A DNA stretch of 22,500 nt, taken from contig CAJNDS010002270.1 of NCBI GenBank assembly GCA_905221605.1, positions 464,935 to 487,434 of the forward strand, given 5' to 3'. The notes beneath the pieces are model-generated. The model was given only the letters and a program-made list of their open reading frames with translations, was not told where the DNA came from and made no database searches. This document shows, piece by piece, positions 8,057-15,095 of this stretch; position 1 is the first letter of the stretch, and the number at the start of each line of letters is the position of its first letter. Source of the stretch: Symbiodinium natans (taxonomy: Eukaryota > Sar > Dinophyceae > Suessiales > Symbiodiniaceae). A program made the position numbers and the translations under genes.

Positions 8057-8292
8057 CTAAACCCTAAACCCTAAACCCTAAACCCTAAACCCTAAACCCT
8101 AAACCAAGAACACCGAGTGCGTGGATGCATTGAACCAGATGCGTACCAATGCAGGGAACCAGCGAGGCAAGGTCATCACCGACCATGCCGCGCAGTGTCC
8201 TGGACTCGGCCATGGACCCCTAACCCTAAACCCTAAACCCTAAACCCTAAACCCTAAACCCTTAACCCTTAACCCTAAACCCTAAAACCCTA
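8057..8292 (-). repeat. CCCTAAA arrays on both sides of the island 8108-8217
   Basis: Seven units at 8057-8104 and about ten at 8218-8292. Unlike most exons, both flanks are C-rich. Confidence 0.95.
8155..8171 (+). CDS. Micro-exon candidate within coding-like island (GNQRGK)
   Basis: The island 8108-8217 lies between CCCTAAA arrays on both sides and is open in one frame throughout (KNTECVDALNQMRTNAGNQR then GKVITDHAAQCPGLGHGP). If only the part from the acceptor aatgcag|GG (8155) to the donor GGCAAG|GTCATC (8171) is used, it enters in phase 1 and leaves in phase 0. It then bridges GFDMQ and DEPCTMEDY to give DMQGNQRGKDEPC. That would stand in for the D-x-R-G-x-G-x-S-D loop, shortened and without the full motif. 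The longer island may be the real exon instead, for example ending as a different splice form. This is the weakest link of the chain. Confidence 0.3.
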
Positions 8293-8374
8293 CCGAAGGG
8301 GGAAATGGGGCGCAGTGCTGAAGGCTAGGTTATAGGGGTTAGGTCGCAGGGCCTTTGGGGCTGAGTAGGGTTTA

Positions 8375-8523
8375 GGGTTTATAGGGTTTATAGGGTTTGT
8401 AGGGTTTATAGGGCTTATAGGGTTTACAGGGTTTATAGGGTTTATAGGGTTTGTAGGGTTTATAGGGTTTATAGGGTTTATAGGGTTTATAGGGTTTATA
8501 GGGTTTATAGGGTTTATAGGGTT
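8375..8523 (+). repeat. Variant array (TTTATAGGG)n, 9-bp unit
   Basis: About 16 near-perfect 9-mers, with a few TTTGTAGGG and TTTACAGGG units, inside a longer TTTAGGG region (8366-8590). The insertion of TA into the heptamer has been homogenised across the block. Confidence 0.95.
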
Positions 8524-8599
8524 TGGTTTTTTTGGGTTTATAGGGCTCAGGGTTTACAGGGTTTAGGGGTTAGGGTTTAGGGTTTGGTGGCTGCTACTT

Positions 8600-8872
8600 C
8601 ACCATAAACCCAAATTCGTCAACCTTCTTCCGTTAGCTGTGAAGGCCTTAACATGAATTCTAAACCCAAAATCCTAAACTCCAAACCCTAAACCCCAAAC
8701 CCCCCTAAACCCCTAACTCGCAACCCCATGAATCCTTCTTTGTTGCTCGTGGCAAGGTTTAGGGGTTAAGGTCTAGGGTATATGGTTTAAGGCAAGTGTC
8801 TTGGGTTTTTGGCTTGGGGTGCCCCTCTTATGCCAGGAGCCTGAACCCCAAACCCCAAACCCTAAACCCTAG
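8600..8872. repeat. Mixed CCCTAAA/TTTAGGG repeats before the exon at 8928
   Basis: C-rich units 8663-8720, G-rich degenerate units 8755-8820, C-rich units 8843-8870; short unique pieces between. Confidence 0.85.
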
Positions 8873-8927
8873 CCCCTGCACTCCATGGACCCGCGCTCTC
8901 CTTTGGAAGCTGTGGTCGCGCCGGCAG

Positions 8928-8998
8928 GACGAGCCATGCACGATGGAAGACTACGCCGACGACGCGGCCATGCTGCTGGAGAAGCTGTTTCCAGAGAG
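8928..8998 (+). CDS. Exon: helix B of alpha/beta hydrolase (MEDYADDAAMLLEKL)
   Basis: Acceptor gccggcag|G; donor AGAG|GCTTTAGGG, a GC-type site whose intron starts straight into a TTTAGGG array. 71 nt, phase 0 in, phase 2 out. It reads DEPCTMEDYADDAAMLLEKL then FPE. This matches the segment before the nucleophile elbow in alpha/beta hydrolases (S-D-x-P-x-Y-T-x-E-D-x-A-x-D-x-x-x-L-L-x-x-L). The last two bases (AG) combine with the first G of the exon at 9855 to encode R, giving FPERLPVNVLGISFG without a break. Alternative acceptors further upstream (ctag at 8872; ggaag at 8909) keep the frame open and would lengthen the exon. Confidence 0.7.
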
Positions 8999-8999
8999 G

Positions 9000-9365
9000 C
9001 TTTAGGGTTTAGGGTTTAGCGTTTAGGGTTTAGGGTTTAGGGTGTGGGGTTTAGGACCCTGAAAACCCTAAGAGCTGTATCTTGGTAGCCCAGCTGTACC
9101 CATTTCCCTTTTTTGGTTCAAGCTTCCCGTACAAAAAAGTAACCAACCCCAAAAAGGGGGTACCCTGATGATAAGATGGCTGCTGGGCGACCAAGGTATG
9201 TGGATCAGTCTGGACCTTGAAGTTCGAAGATGTTCTTTCCAAAGCCCCCCGCCGCCCCCCCCCCCCCCCCCTTGACCCTTGAGGGTTTAGGGTTTAGGGT
9301 CTGGGGTTTAGAGTTTAGGGTTTAGAGTTTAGGGTTTGGGGTCTAGGGTCTTGGGTTTGGGGTAA
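9000..9365 (+). repeat. TTTAGGG arrays at the 5' end of the 8999-9854 intron
   Basis: Arrays 9000-9056 and 9283-9362 with a 225-bp spacer (C17 tract, nothing coding that I trust). Confidence 0.93.
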
Positions 9366-9430
9366 ATTTGCTTAGGCGATCATCTTAAACATCTAAGCTT
9401 GCCAGCGCATCATGTTTCCTGATTTGTCAC

Positions 9431-9522
9431 AGGCCTTTCTCTACTACTATTTGCATATGGGGATTATCATGCTTCATTTATTGGTGGCTCTTAAGCAAAT
9501 AGTAGTCTAAACAGAAAGGTCT
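9431..9522. mobile_element. Family C element, copy 1 (terminal inverted repeats)
   Basis: AGGCCTTTCT...CTACTATTTGC on the left and GCAAATAGTAG...AGAAAGGTCT on the right are inverted repeats; the inner 11 bases are perfect. A TCTTAAGCAAATAGTAG end is shared with the copy at 18879. Lies in the intron 8999-9854. Confidence 0.65.
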
Positions 9523-9671
9523 CTCTCTAAAACACAGCAACAAACATTTCTTGACTCCACCGCTGAACCTGTCAGCACACGCAGAGCAGGAATTATACGC
9601 AGTGTTGGACATTGTTCACCTGACGCTAGGCTTGCAAGATTAAGAAGCACAACCCTATCCCCGAAATCTCA

Positions 9672-9800
9672 AGCCCTAAACCCTAAACCCGAAACCCTAA
9701 ACCTAAACCCTAAATACCCTACTTAAACCCTAAACCCTAAACCCTAAACCCTAAACCCTAAACCCTAAACCCTAAACCCTAAACCCTAAATACCCTACTC
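9672..9800 (-). repeat. CCCTAAA array at the 3' end of the 8999-9854 intron
   Basis: About 14 units, with two TACCCTA interruptions, 55 bp before the acceptor of the nucleophile-elbow exon. Confidence 0.96.
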
Positions 9801-9854
9801 CCTAATCCCTGATCCCTACTTACCCCCTCCCCACGGACATGACGCTCGAAGTAG

Positions 9855-9902
9855 GCTTCCGGTCAACGTCCTCGGCATCTCCTTCGGCGCGATGGTGGCG
9901 CA
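9855..9902 (+). CDS. Exon: nucleophile elbow of alpha/beta hydrolase (GISFGAMVAQ)
   Basis: Acceptor gaagtag|G; 48 nt, phase 2 in and out. It reads LPVNVLGISFGAMVA. G-I-S-F-G is the G-x-S-x-G nucleophile elbow, preceded by the hydrophobic strand VNVL and followed by the small-residue helix start A-M-V-A-Q typical of hydrolases, acyltransferases and haloperoxidases of this fold; the Ser of GISFG would be the nucleophile. Two donors are possible. CA|GCCTCC gives the standard spacing VAQHLALRRPE. GAG|GTGAGG at 9927, 24 nt later, also stays in frame and would insert eight residues (PPALLQKR). So an alternative 5' splice site without a frameshift is possible. Confidence 0.7.
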
Positions 9903-9936
9903 GCCTCCCGCCTTGCTCCAAAAGAGGTGAGGGGTT

Positions 9937-10160
9937 TTAGGGTTTAGGGTTTCGGATTTAGGGTTCAGGGTTTAGGGTTTAGGGTTTAGGGTTTAGGGTT
10001 AGGGTTTAGGGTTGAGGTGTTGAGTTTTTTGGGGTTTTGTGTTCGGGGTTTAGGGTTTAGGCGTTGATTCTTTTGGGGTTTGGTGTTCGGGGTTTAGGGT
10101 TTAGGTCAAAGTTTAGGTGTTGATTTTTTGGCGGTTTGGAGTCCGGGGTTTAGAGTTTTG
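9937..10160 (+). repeat. TTTAGGG array, degenerating into a 40-60-bp composite repeat
   Basis: Pure units to about 10010, then repeated TTGATTTTTTTGGGGTTTTG-like blocks with GTTCGGGGTTTAGGGTTTAG (10040, 10088) and GAGTCCGGGGTTTAGAG (10139). Confidence 0.9.
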
Positions 10161-10463
10161 GGGTCGAGGGCCACCTGACGCACAGGCTTGTCATCATTCA
10201 GTCGTGCCGAGAGAGCCCAGAGCCTTTCATTCAAAACTGTATAACTTAAGATAACATCCTGAATTCAGTCAAGGGACTACCTTGGACCCCTTAAGGTGGT
10301 ACCCTTGGGTTTGGGACCTTTTTTTCAGATTCTTCCAGGGAACATAGGAGCCATGTTAGGAGTACATCAAGGGGAACCTTTAGGGGAACAACTTTGGGGG
10401 TACGAGCCTTAATCCCTGGATTAAGGGGGGGGCGCTTGCAGGGCATGTGCAGAAGCAGCACCT

Positions 10464-10823
10464 GTGAGGGCCTCTGCTCCATCGGGGGAAGGGGCTTCGG
10501 AGGGTCCGTTGCTACATGTACGAAAGAGGGACCCCTCGGAGGAGAGCCGAGGGCCGGAGATCGAAGCTGCTGGAAGTGGGGACACCTACAGCGTGGCCCA
10601 TTGGCAAAGAATGCTTCGGAATCCGAAGATCAAGTACTTCCTGACCCGTGGAGCTGTTGCCACGGGGGAGGTCGGAGTGTGTACCATGCACCTCTCGAGT
10701 GCTCGGAGGGGTCCATGCACTTCAAACCCAGAACCCCTACGCCCCGCAAATAGTAATAGTATACAGCTGGTTGCCAAAGATTCGATACTCGAACTACAAG
10801 CCCGGGCATACCCTGAAGCATAG
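10464..10823 (+). CDS. Hypothetical 119-residue ORF inside a predicted intron
   Basis: An ATG-to-stop reading of 119 codons lying between the TTTAGGG arrays (to 10160) and the C-rich arrays (from about 10840) of the 9903-11246 intron. The central part EIEAAGSGDTYSVAHWQRML, then RNPKIKYFLTRGAVATGEVG, looks protein-like; the ends look like repeat-derived sequence. Another + frame and two - frames are also open here, which argues for biased composition. It could be an intron-nested gene, a decayed exon or noise. Confidence 0.2.
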   Translation: MRASAPSGEGASEGPLLHVRKRDPSEESRGPEIEAAGSGDTYSVAHWQRMLRNPKIKYFLTRGAVATGEVGVCTMHLSSARRGPCTSNPEPLRPANSNSIQLVAKDSILELQARAYPEA

Positions 10824-10963
10824 TACCCTATTCCCGACTCCACCCTAAACCCCCAATAAGCCCCTAACCTTACCCTCAACCCCAAACCCTGTCAACCGAT
10901 AGACCTATACCCCCAGTACCCTATCCCCCAACGGCCCTACAACCGAACCCGACGACCCCAAAC

Positions 10964-10985
10964 CCTAAACCCCAAACCCTAAACC

Positions 10986-11045
<60 letters not shown>

Positions 11046-11050
11046 ACCCT
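10964..11050 (-). repeat. CCCTAAA then variant (CCCTCAA)n array
   Basis: A few CCCTAAA/CCCCAAA units, then about nine consecutive CCCTCAA heptamers (TTGAGGG on the other strand). In the 3' half of the intron before the exon at 11247. Confidence 0.95.
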
Positions 11051-11139
11051 ACCATTGGTTGTTCTCGGCTGAGGGCTTAGGGGTCTACAACCCGAAGCCC
11101 CAAGCCATGAGCCCTACAACCAGGGTTCCGGGTCCCCTA

Positions 11140-11228
11140 AACCCTGGACCCTAAACCCTAAACCCTAAACCCTAAACCCTAAACCCTAAACCCTAAACCC
11201 TAAACCCTAAACCCTAAACCCTAAACCC
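11140..11228 (-). repeat. CCCTAAA array before the exon at 11247
   Basis: About 12 nearly perfect units ending 18 bp before the acceptor. Confidence 0.96.
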
Positions 11229-11246
11229 ACCAAATCGGCAGCCCAG

Positions 11247-11294
11247 GCACCTCGCGTTGAGGCGGCCAGAGCTGGTGAAGCGGCTGGCCACCCG
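11247..11294 (+). CDS. Exon: helix C of alpha/beta hydrolase (HLALRRPELVKRL)
   Basis: Acceptor gcccag|G after a long CCCTAAA array; donor CCCG|GTGGTC, or the frame may stay open to TTGGG|GTTTAGGG at about 11312. 48 nt to the first donor, phase 2 in and out. It reads HLALRRPELVKRLAT. After the nucleophile elbow, alpha/beta hydrolases carry A-x-x-L-A-x-x-x-P-x-x-V-x-x-L, which this matches position by position when joined to ...GAMVAQ. The preceding intron (9903-11246 with the short donor, GC-AG) is 1344 bp and contains TTTAGGG arrays at its 5' end and CCCTAAA/CCCTCAA arrays at its 3' end. Confidence 0.7.
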
Positions 11295-11310
11295 GTGGTC
11301 AACAATCTAT

Positions 11311-11700
11311 TGGGGTTTAGGGTTTTTGGTTTAGGGTTTGGGGTTTAGGGTTTAGGGTTTGGGGTTTAGGGTTTGGGGTTAAGGGTTTAAGGTTTAAGAT
11401 TTAGGGTTTCGGGGACCCGGAACCCTAGTTGTAGGTCTCGTGGCTTGGGGCTTCGGGTTGTAGACCCCTTGGCCCTAAGCCGAAAAACATCCAATGGTAG
11501 GGTTTAGGGCCTAGGGTTTAAGCCTAAGGGTTTTGTGTTTGGGGTTTAGGGTTTGGAGTTCAGGGTTTCGGGTTTCGGGTTTCGGGGTGTATGGGTTTAT
11601 GGGTTTGGCGTCTAGGGTTTGGGGTTTAGGGTTCAGGGTTTCAGGATTTAGGTTGTGGATGGTTGTGGTTTAGGGTTTTAGGGTTTGGGGCTTTCGGGCT
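11311..11700 (+). repeat. TTTAGGG/TTTGGGG arrays after the exon at 11247
   Basis: Two blocks (11311-11410, 11497-11700) separated by 85 bp; the second contains TTTCGGG and TTTATGGG variants. Confidence 0.92.
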
Positions 11701-11836
11701 TCGTGTTTTCGGTTTGGGGGAGGGGGGGGGGGGGGCTGGGGGGGAAGGGTCGAGTCCTCATAGGGTGTCGGGTCCCATTCTTGAGAACGTATGCGACTAC
11801 CAGTCTGCCAGTGCAAGGAAACATGCTTGCTGCGTC

Positions 11837-11902
11837 CCTAAACCCTAAACCCTAAACCCTAAACCCTAAACCCTAAACCCTAAACCCTAAACCCTAAACC
11901 CT
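11837..11902 (-). repeat. CCCTAAA array
   Basis: Nine units. The next 11903-12530 is spacer with the candidate exon at 12045 and scattered C-rich degenerate units. Confidence 0.95.
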
Positions 11903-12044
11903 GCGTGCTCTGTGAGATGGGCGCGCATGGCATTTTTTGAGGGAGGAACCCCCGAAAACATCCCTAAACCCTAATCCCTGAACCACTGAACCCAAAACCC
12001 TGAACTTCTCAATCAATCGACCCCCCTATGCCCGGGCCTTCAAG

Positions 12045-12079
12045 ATCGAAGCGGTGAAGACTGAAGACCCTAACTCGAG
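12045..12079 (+). CDS. Possible short exon (IEAVKTEDPNS)
   Basis: Between ccttcaag and TCGAG|GTTTATGG, 35 nt, phase 0 in, phase 2 out, reading IEAVKTEDPNS. The frame is open from about 12005 (NFSINRPPYARAFKIEAVKT) to a TGA near 12103. There is no telomeric array directly at its edges. No family is recognised. Confidence 0.2.
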
Positions 12080-12532
12080 GTTTATGGGTGAGGGCGAGGA
12101 GTGATTCTTTCAGAAGCCCAAGGCTTCACCCCCGTTTCCTGTGGGTTCATGGAGCGGAGATGGGGTGTTGGGCTTCAAAAACCCTGAAAGCCCTTAGGCC
12201 CCAGCAGACTCTGGGGTTGAGTTGAGGTGCTTTGCTGCGGTCCGGCTGGCGGAGAAGGGGGCATGTCCTACCCCATCCACGCTCCCTGATATGAAAGGGG
12301 TTGGGGGGGACAGGGAGGATCTAAACTACCTGAACCCCTTAACCCGGTTTCAGGGTTCAGGGGTAGTTTAGAAGGGTTGAAGGTGTTAGGGCTCGGGGGC
12401 CATACTGCAGTAGCCTGCACAGCTAGTCCAACCATTCATCGTTCCTATACAACATTGTTGTAAAATGCCTGCCCACAGCCATTCGAACCACAAAGGCCCC
12501 GCACACTAAAGCCCCACGCGACTGTAAGGTCT

Positions 12533-12560
12533 TAAACCCTAAACCCTAAACCCTAAACCC
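12533..12560 (-). repeat. Short CCCTAAA array
   Basis: Four units; a second set of C-rich units at 12855-12892 precedes the island at 12908. Confidence 0.92.
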
Positions 12561-12727
12561 CTTAGCTCCTCAGGGCTTGCGGTCGGGGCTGGCGTTGTGG
12601 TGGGGTGGGGGAGGAATGCTTCGGGAGAGGAACCCCAGACCCTGAGCCCAACCCAGATATTTGGGAGCGAAAAGGGACCCGAATGTAGAAGAACCCCGAA
12701 GTGACTGCCTTACCCTAAACCTCTGAA

Positions 12728-12835
12728 CTCCAATCATAGTATAGCTTGCTTAGCAACAAAGTGTGGTTGAAAATACAAAACGGTTCAGGTAGCCTCCAAT
12801 CATACTATAGCTTGCTTAGCAACAAAGTGTGGTTG
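12728..12835 (+). repeat. 42-bp direct repeat, two copies, 66-bp period
   Basis: Copies at 12728-12769 and 12794-12835 begin CTCCAATCATA and end AACAAAGTGTGGTTG. They differ at one visible base (CATAGTATAG against CATACTATAG). 24 bp of unrelated sequence separate them. Confidence 0.85.
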
Positions 12836-12907
12836 GGGCTTCCATAACCCTAGCCCTAAACCCGAAGCCCTAAACCCTAAACCCTAAACCCTTGTGCACG
12901 ACCCCAG

Positions 12908-12983
12908 GAGTGGTACGAGCCCTCGGTGACCATGGAGACGCGCGTTACGCGGAAGATGCCGGGCAGCGTTCACCGGCATAGGG
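12908..12983 (+). CDS. Exon candidate (EWYEPSVTMETRVTRKMPGS)
   Basis: Acceptor acgaccccag|G; a CCCTAAA array upstream and a very long TTTAGGG/TTTAGGGG array starting at the donor ATAGGG|GTTTGG. In phase 0 it reads EWYEPSVTMETRVTRKMPGS then VHRHR. If the early donor CCCTCG|GTGACC (12926) is used in phase 2, it would give SGTSP, which could follow the helix at 11247 as in the L-x-x-x-T-S-P strand end of hydrolases. Both readings are tentative; the second would be an 18-nt micro-exon. Confidence 0.25.
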
Positions 12984-12985
12984 GT

Positions 12986-13262
12986 TTGGGTTTAGGGTTT
13001 TAGGGTTTTGGGGTTTAGGGTTTAGGCTTAGGGGTTTAGGGGTTTAGGGGTTTAGGGGTTTAGGGGTTTAGGGGTTTAGGGGTTTAGGGGTTTAGGGGTT
13101 TAGGGGTTTAGGGGGTTAGGGGTTTAGGGGTTTAGGGGTTTAGGGGTTTAGGGGTTTAGGGGGTTAGGGGTTTCGGGGTTCGGTTTTTAGGGGTTATAGG
13201 GGTTTCGGGGTTTTCTTGTGGTTTCCGGGGTTTAGGGGTTTCGAAGGGTTGCGGGTTTAGGG
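12986..13262 (+). repeat. TTTAGGG and variant (TTTAGGGG)n array, 8-bp unit
   Basis: Starts as degenerate TTTAGGG, then about 17 TTTAGGGG octamers (13025-13175) with two GGGGGTTAGGGG interruptions at equal spacing, which suggests a block duplication, then TTTCGGGG variants. Directly follows the island 12908-12983. Confidence 0.95.
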
Positions 13263-13337
13263 TTTCGGGCCGGCCTATTGGCCGTTCCAGTTTCGGGGGG
13301 GTAAAAGGGGGCGGGAAGTGGTCGTTTATCATGGGGT

Positions 13338-13371
<34 letters not shown>
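13338..13371. repeat. Poly-G tract, 34 bases
   Basis: Uninterrupted G run following ATGGGGT. Other homopolymer tracts lie at 2876-2890 (C15), 6224-6239 (C16), 9255-9271 (C17), 11722-11735 (G14), 14907-14921 (G15) and about 21370-21386 (G). All are outside the exon candidates; lengths may be affected by sequencing. Confidence 0.9.
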
Positions 13372-13372
<1 letters not shown>

Positions 13373-13552
13373 GATAAGCCACGAAGCCCCTGAAATCTGT
13401 TCAGGTTTGGGGTTTGGGGTTTTGGCTGGTTTGGGGTTTCCGGGTTACGCCTGGGGAACCTTTGACAAAGGGAAGCCGCTTGCTACAGTACAATGGTTCG
13501 CAGAGGACCTACACCCGAGGGGGGGTGGGGGAGTTGAAAAATGATCGGATGC

Positions 13553-13611
13553 TACCCTAAACCCTAAACCCTAAACCCTAAACCCCTAAACCCTAAACCC
13601 TAAACCCTAAA
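13553..13611 (-). repeat. CCCTAAA array
   Basis: Eight units. The 100-bp island that follows (13612-13710) ends in an open EPDAFRRFM reading and is bracketed downstream by TTTAGGG repeats, but it lacks a clear acceptor. Confidence 0.94.
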
Positions 13612-13710
13612 CTCTTTTTTTTTTCGCTTGGCGGCTTCGGCCGCTTCACTTCCACCCTAAACTTTGAACCTTTGCCCTGAGCCCCTGAGCCCGATGCGTT
13701 CAGGAGGTTC

Positions 13711-13793
13711 ATGGTTAGGGTTTAGGGTTTCAGGGTTTAGGGTTGAGGGTTTAGGGTTGAGGGTTGAGGGTTTAGGGTTTAGGGTTTATGTCT
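13711..13793 (+). repeat. TTTAGGG array with TTGAGGG units
   Basis: About ten heptamers, three of them TTGAGGG. The next 13794-14074 is spacer with nothing recognised. Confidence 0.94.
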
Positions 13794-14074
13794 GGAGGTC
13801 TTAAGGACAACAATTGTAGGTCTCTGGTAGTTTTAGGTAGGGTGAAGCGTATGGTATACTTATTTCCCTACTTGGGGTACTTAGAGCCCTACTTTTATTC
13901 CTACCCATGAACCTCCAAGTATCGTGCACTTTGCGCGCAAGCAGCCAAGGATGTTCCAGGCTAACAAGTCCAGAGCCACTTGGTCTTGAGTGCTGGTTCG
14001 GTTTCGTGTTGAGGGTTTAAGGGTTTACGGTTTGGGCTTCACAGTTCAGAGTTTGAGGGAGGGGGGCAGCAACA

Positions 14075-14176
14075 GGGGGTTTACCGAAAATAAGGGACCC
14101 CTAAAATAGACCCCAAATAGTACAGTTTCCTTATAATCAGGACCCCAGAAAGGTACCCCAATTTCGGAAACTACCA
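14075..14176 (+). mobile_element. Family A element, copy 3
   Basis: Starts GGGGGTTTACCGAAAATAAG, has ACCCCAAATAGTACAG and TTATAATCAGGACCCC in the middle, and ends CCCCAATTTCGGAAACTACC. Immediately followed (40 bp) by a family B copy. Confidence 0.75.
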
Positions 14177-14216
14177 ACTCTTGGACTTTCGAACCTCAGG
14201 TAGGTATGGGCCTTGA

Positions 14217-14327
14217 CTTAGCTGAACGAGTACGCATAACACTTTTCGGGATACTATAGTCCGATATAGAAGCGAAAGTGTACACTGAATACTTTTGTGG
14301 GGGGGTTTAATGAACCCAGCAACTAAG
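14217..14327 (+). mobile_element. Family B element, copy 2
   Basis: Begins CTTAGCTGAACGAGTAC, contains GAAGCGAAAGTGTACACTGA, a GGGGGGG run and TTTAATGAACCCAGCAACTA. The ends CTTAGCTG and CAGCAACTAAG are inverted repeats. It lies 40 bp after a family A copy. Confidence 0.7.
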
Positions 14328-14467
14328 GGCAGATATCGGACTTTATGTGCCATGTCGTTGCCATATGAGCTGCTTCTGCCACCGCCCTTCCTGCCTTCAC
14401 TTATCTTAGTAACCCAAATAAAACTGTACTTATAATAGCCCTTATCACCACATTAGGTACGCAGAGG

Positions 14468-14507
14468 CCTTATGAATGGGTTATAACTACAGTTATCAGT
14501 GGGTTAT
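14468..14507 (+). repeat. Dispersed repeat, copy 1 (inverted copy at 19137)
   Basis: CCTTATGAATGGGTTATAAC then TACAGTTATCAGTGGGTTAT. Its reverse complement matches 19137-19175 at about 30 of 40 positions. GGGTTATAACTAC also occurs twice in direct orientation here (14478 and 14501). Confidence 0.5.
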
Positions 14508-14564
14508 AACTACCCTGAACCTCCTAGTGCTGTCAAGAGCAAGATCCCTTTCTTGGAGAAGGGT

Positions 14565-14642
14565 TTAGGGCTTTGGGGCTTTAGGTGTAGGGTTTAGGGT
14601 TTAGGGTTTAGGTTTTAGGGTTTAGGGTTTAGGGTTTAGGGC
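14565..14642 (+). repeat. TTTAGGG array
   Basis: About nine units; a weaker continuation to 14688 precedes the island at 14705. Confidence 0.94.
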
Positions 14643-14704
14643 TAGCTAGGCCTTTATGATGTAGGGTTTAGTGGTTTAGGGTTTAGCAAGTTTGGACTGC
14701 CAAG

Positions 14705-14759
14705 GATGCCGCCTGGAAGGAGAGGCGCATAGCCATGGCATGGGATGGGAGGATGATGG
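14705..14759 (+). CDS. Exon candidate (DAAWKERRIAMAWDGRMM)
   Basis: Acceptor ctgccaag|G; donor ATGATGG|GTTCCCC. 55 nt, phase 0 in, phase 1 out; reads DAAWKERRIAMAWDGRMM, with the frame also open upstream (VWTAK). A TTTAGGG array lies upstream, and a purine-rich, G-run-rich stretch lies downstream. Phase 1 out would fit the island at 16883. There is no recognised family. Confidence 0.25.
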
Positions 14760-14962
14760 GTTCCCCTACTAATTACCCCTCTCAATACTAACCCAAAGGT
14801 CTCCCCTCCTATACGGGCTTTTTTGGGATAATTCAGCCTATTTACCTGTCTAGGAGGGGTAGGTATAGAGGGGGGTAGTAGGGGAGAGGAGGGGGATGGG
14901 AGGGGAGGGGGGGGGGGGGGGTTCGGGAGAGGCTTCGGGTTTATGCTTCGAAGCCTCGGACT

Positions 14963-15095
14963 CTAAGGGTTTAGGGTTTAGGGTTTAGGGTTTAGGGTTT
15001 AGAGTTTAGGGTTTAGGGTTTAGGGTTTAGGGTTTAGGGCTGTTTCGGGTTTTGGGGTTTAGGGCTATGTAGGGTTTTGGGTTTTAGGGCTAGGC
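14963..15095 (+). repeat. TTTAGGG array
   Basis: About ten pure units, then degenerate ones. 15096-16075 is largely unique spacer containing the 164-codon ORF and no telomeric arrays. Confidence 0.94.

Larger units (their letters stand above)
4487..11294 (+). other. Split gene model: alpha/beta-hydrolase-like, nine exon candidates
   Basis: Exon candidates 4487-4603, 4713-4760, 5761-5820, 6570-6656, 7132-7217, 8155-8171, 8928-8998, 9855-9902 and 11247-11294 join in one open frame (582 nt, about 193 codons). Entry/exit phases are 2/2, 2/2, 2/2, 2/2, 2/1, 1/0, 0/2, 2/2, 2/2, each matching the next. The motifs come in the order expected of the alpha/beta-hydrolase fold: LYYEVQG, VLFLLMG, FFKARGF, MEDYADDAA, GISFG, HLALRRPE. 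Introns are 109 to 1344 bp; six are GT-AG and two GC-AG. The start, the lid, the catalytic His and the stop are not securely found; a possible Asp loop is at 16883. Substrate is unknown. The last three exons are the firmest; the earlier ones rest on phase, composition and motif order. Confidence 0.6.

Noticed and set aside
7334-8067. Several overlapping ORFs on both strands, one containing NLVLLHGRKG like a hydrolase HG motif
   Set aside because: The motif is out of order for the gene (the VLFLLMG strand is already at 5761), and the frames overlap each other without splice support.
8108-8217. C-terminus of a zinc-type quinone oxidoreductase (DALNQMRTNAGNQRGKVI)
   Set aside because: Only a loose likeness to the x-A-x-x-x-M-x-x-x-x-x-x-G-K-V-[IV] tail; no other exon of that family seen nearby.
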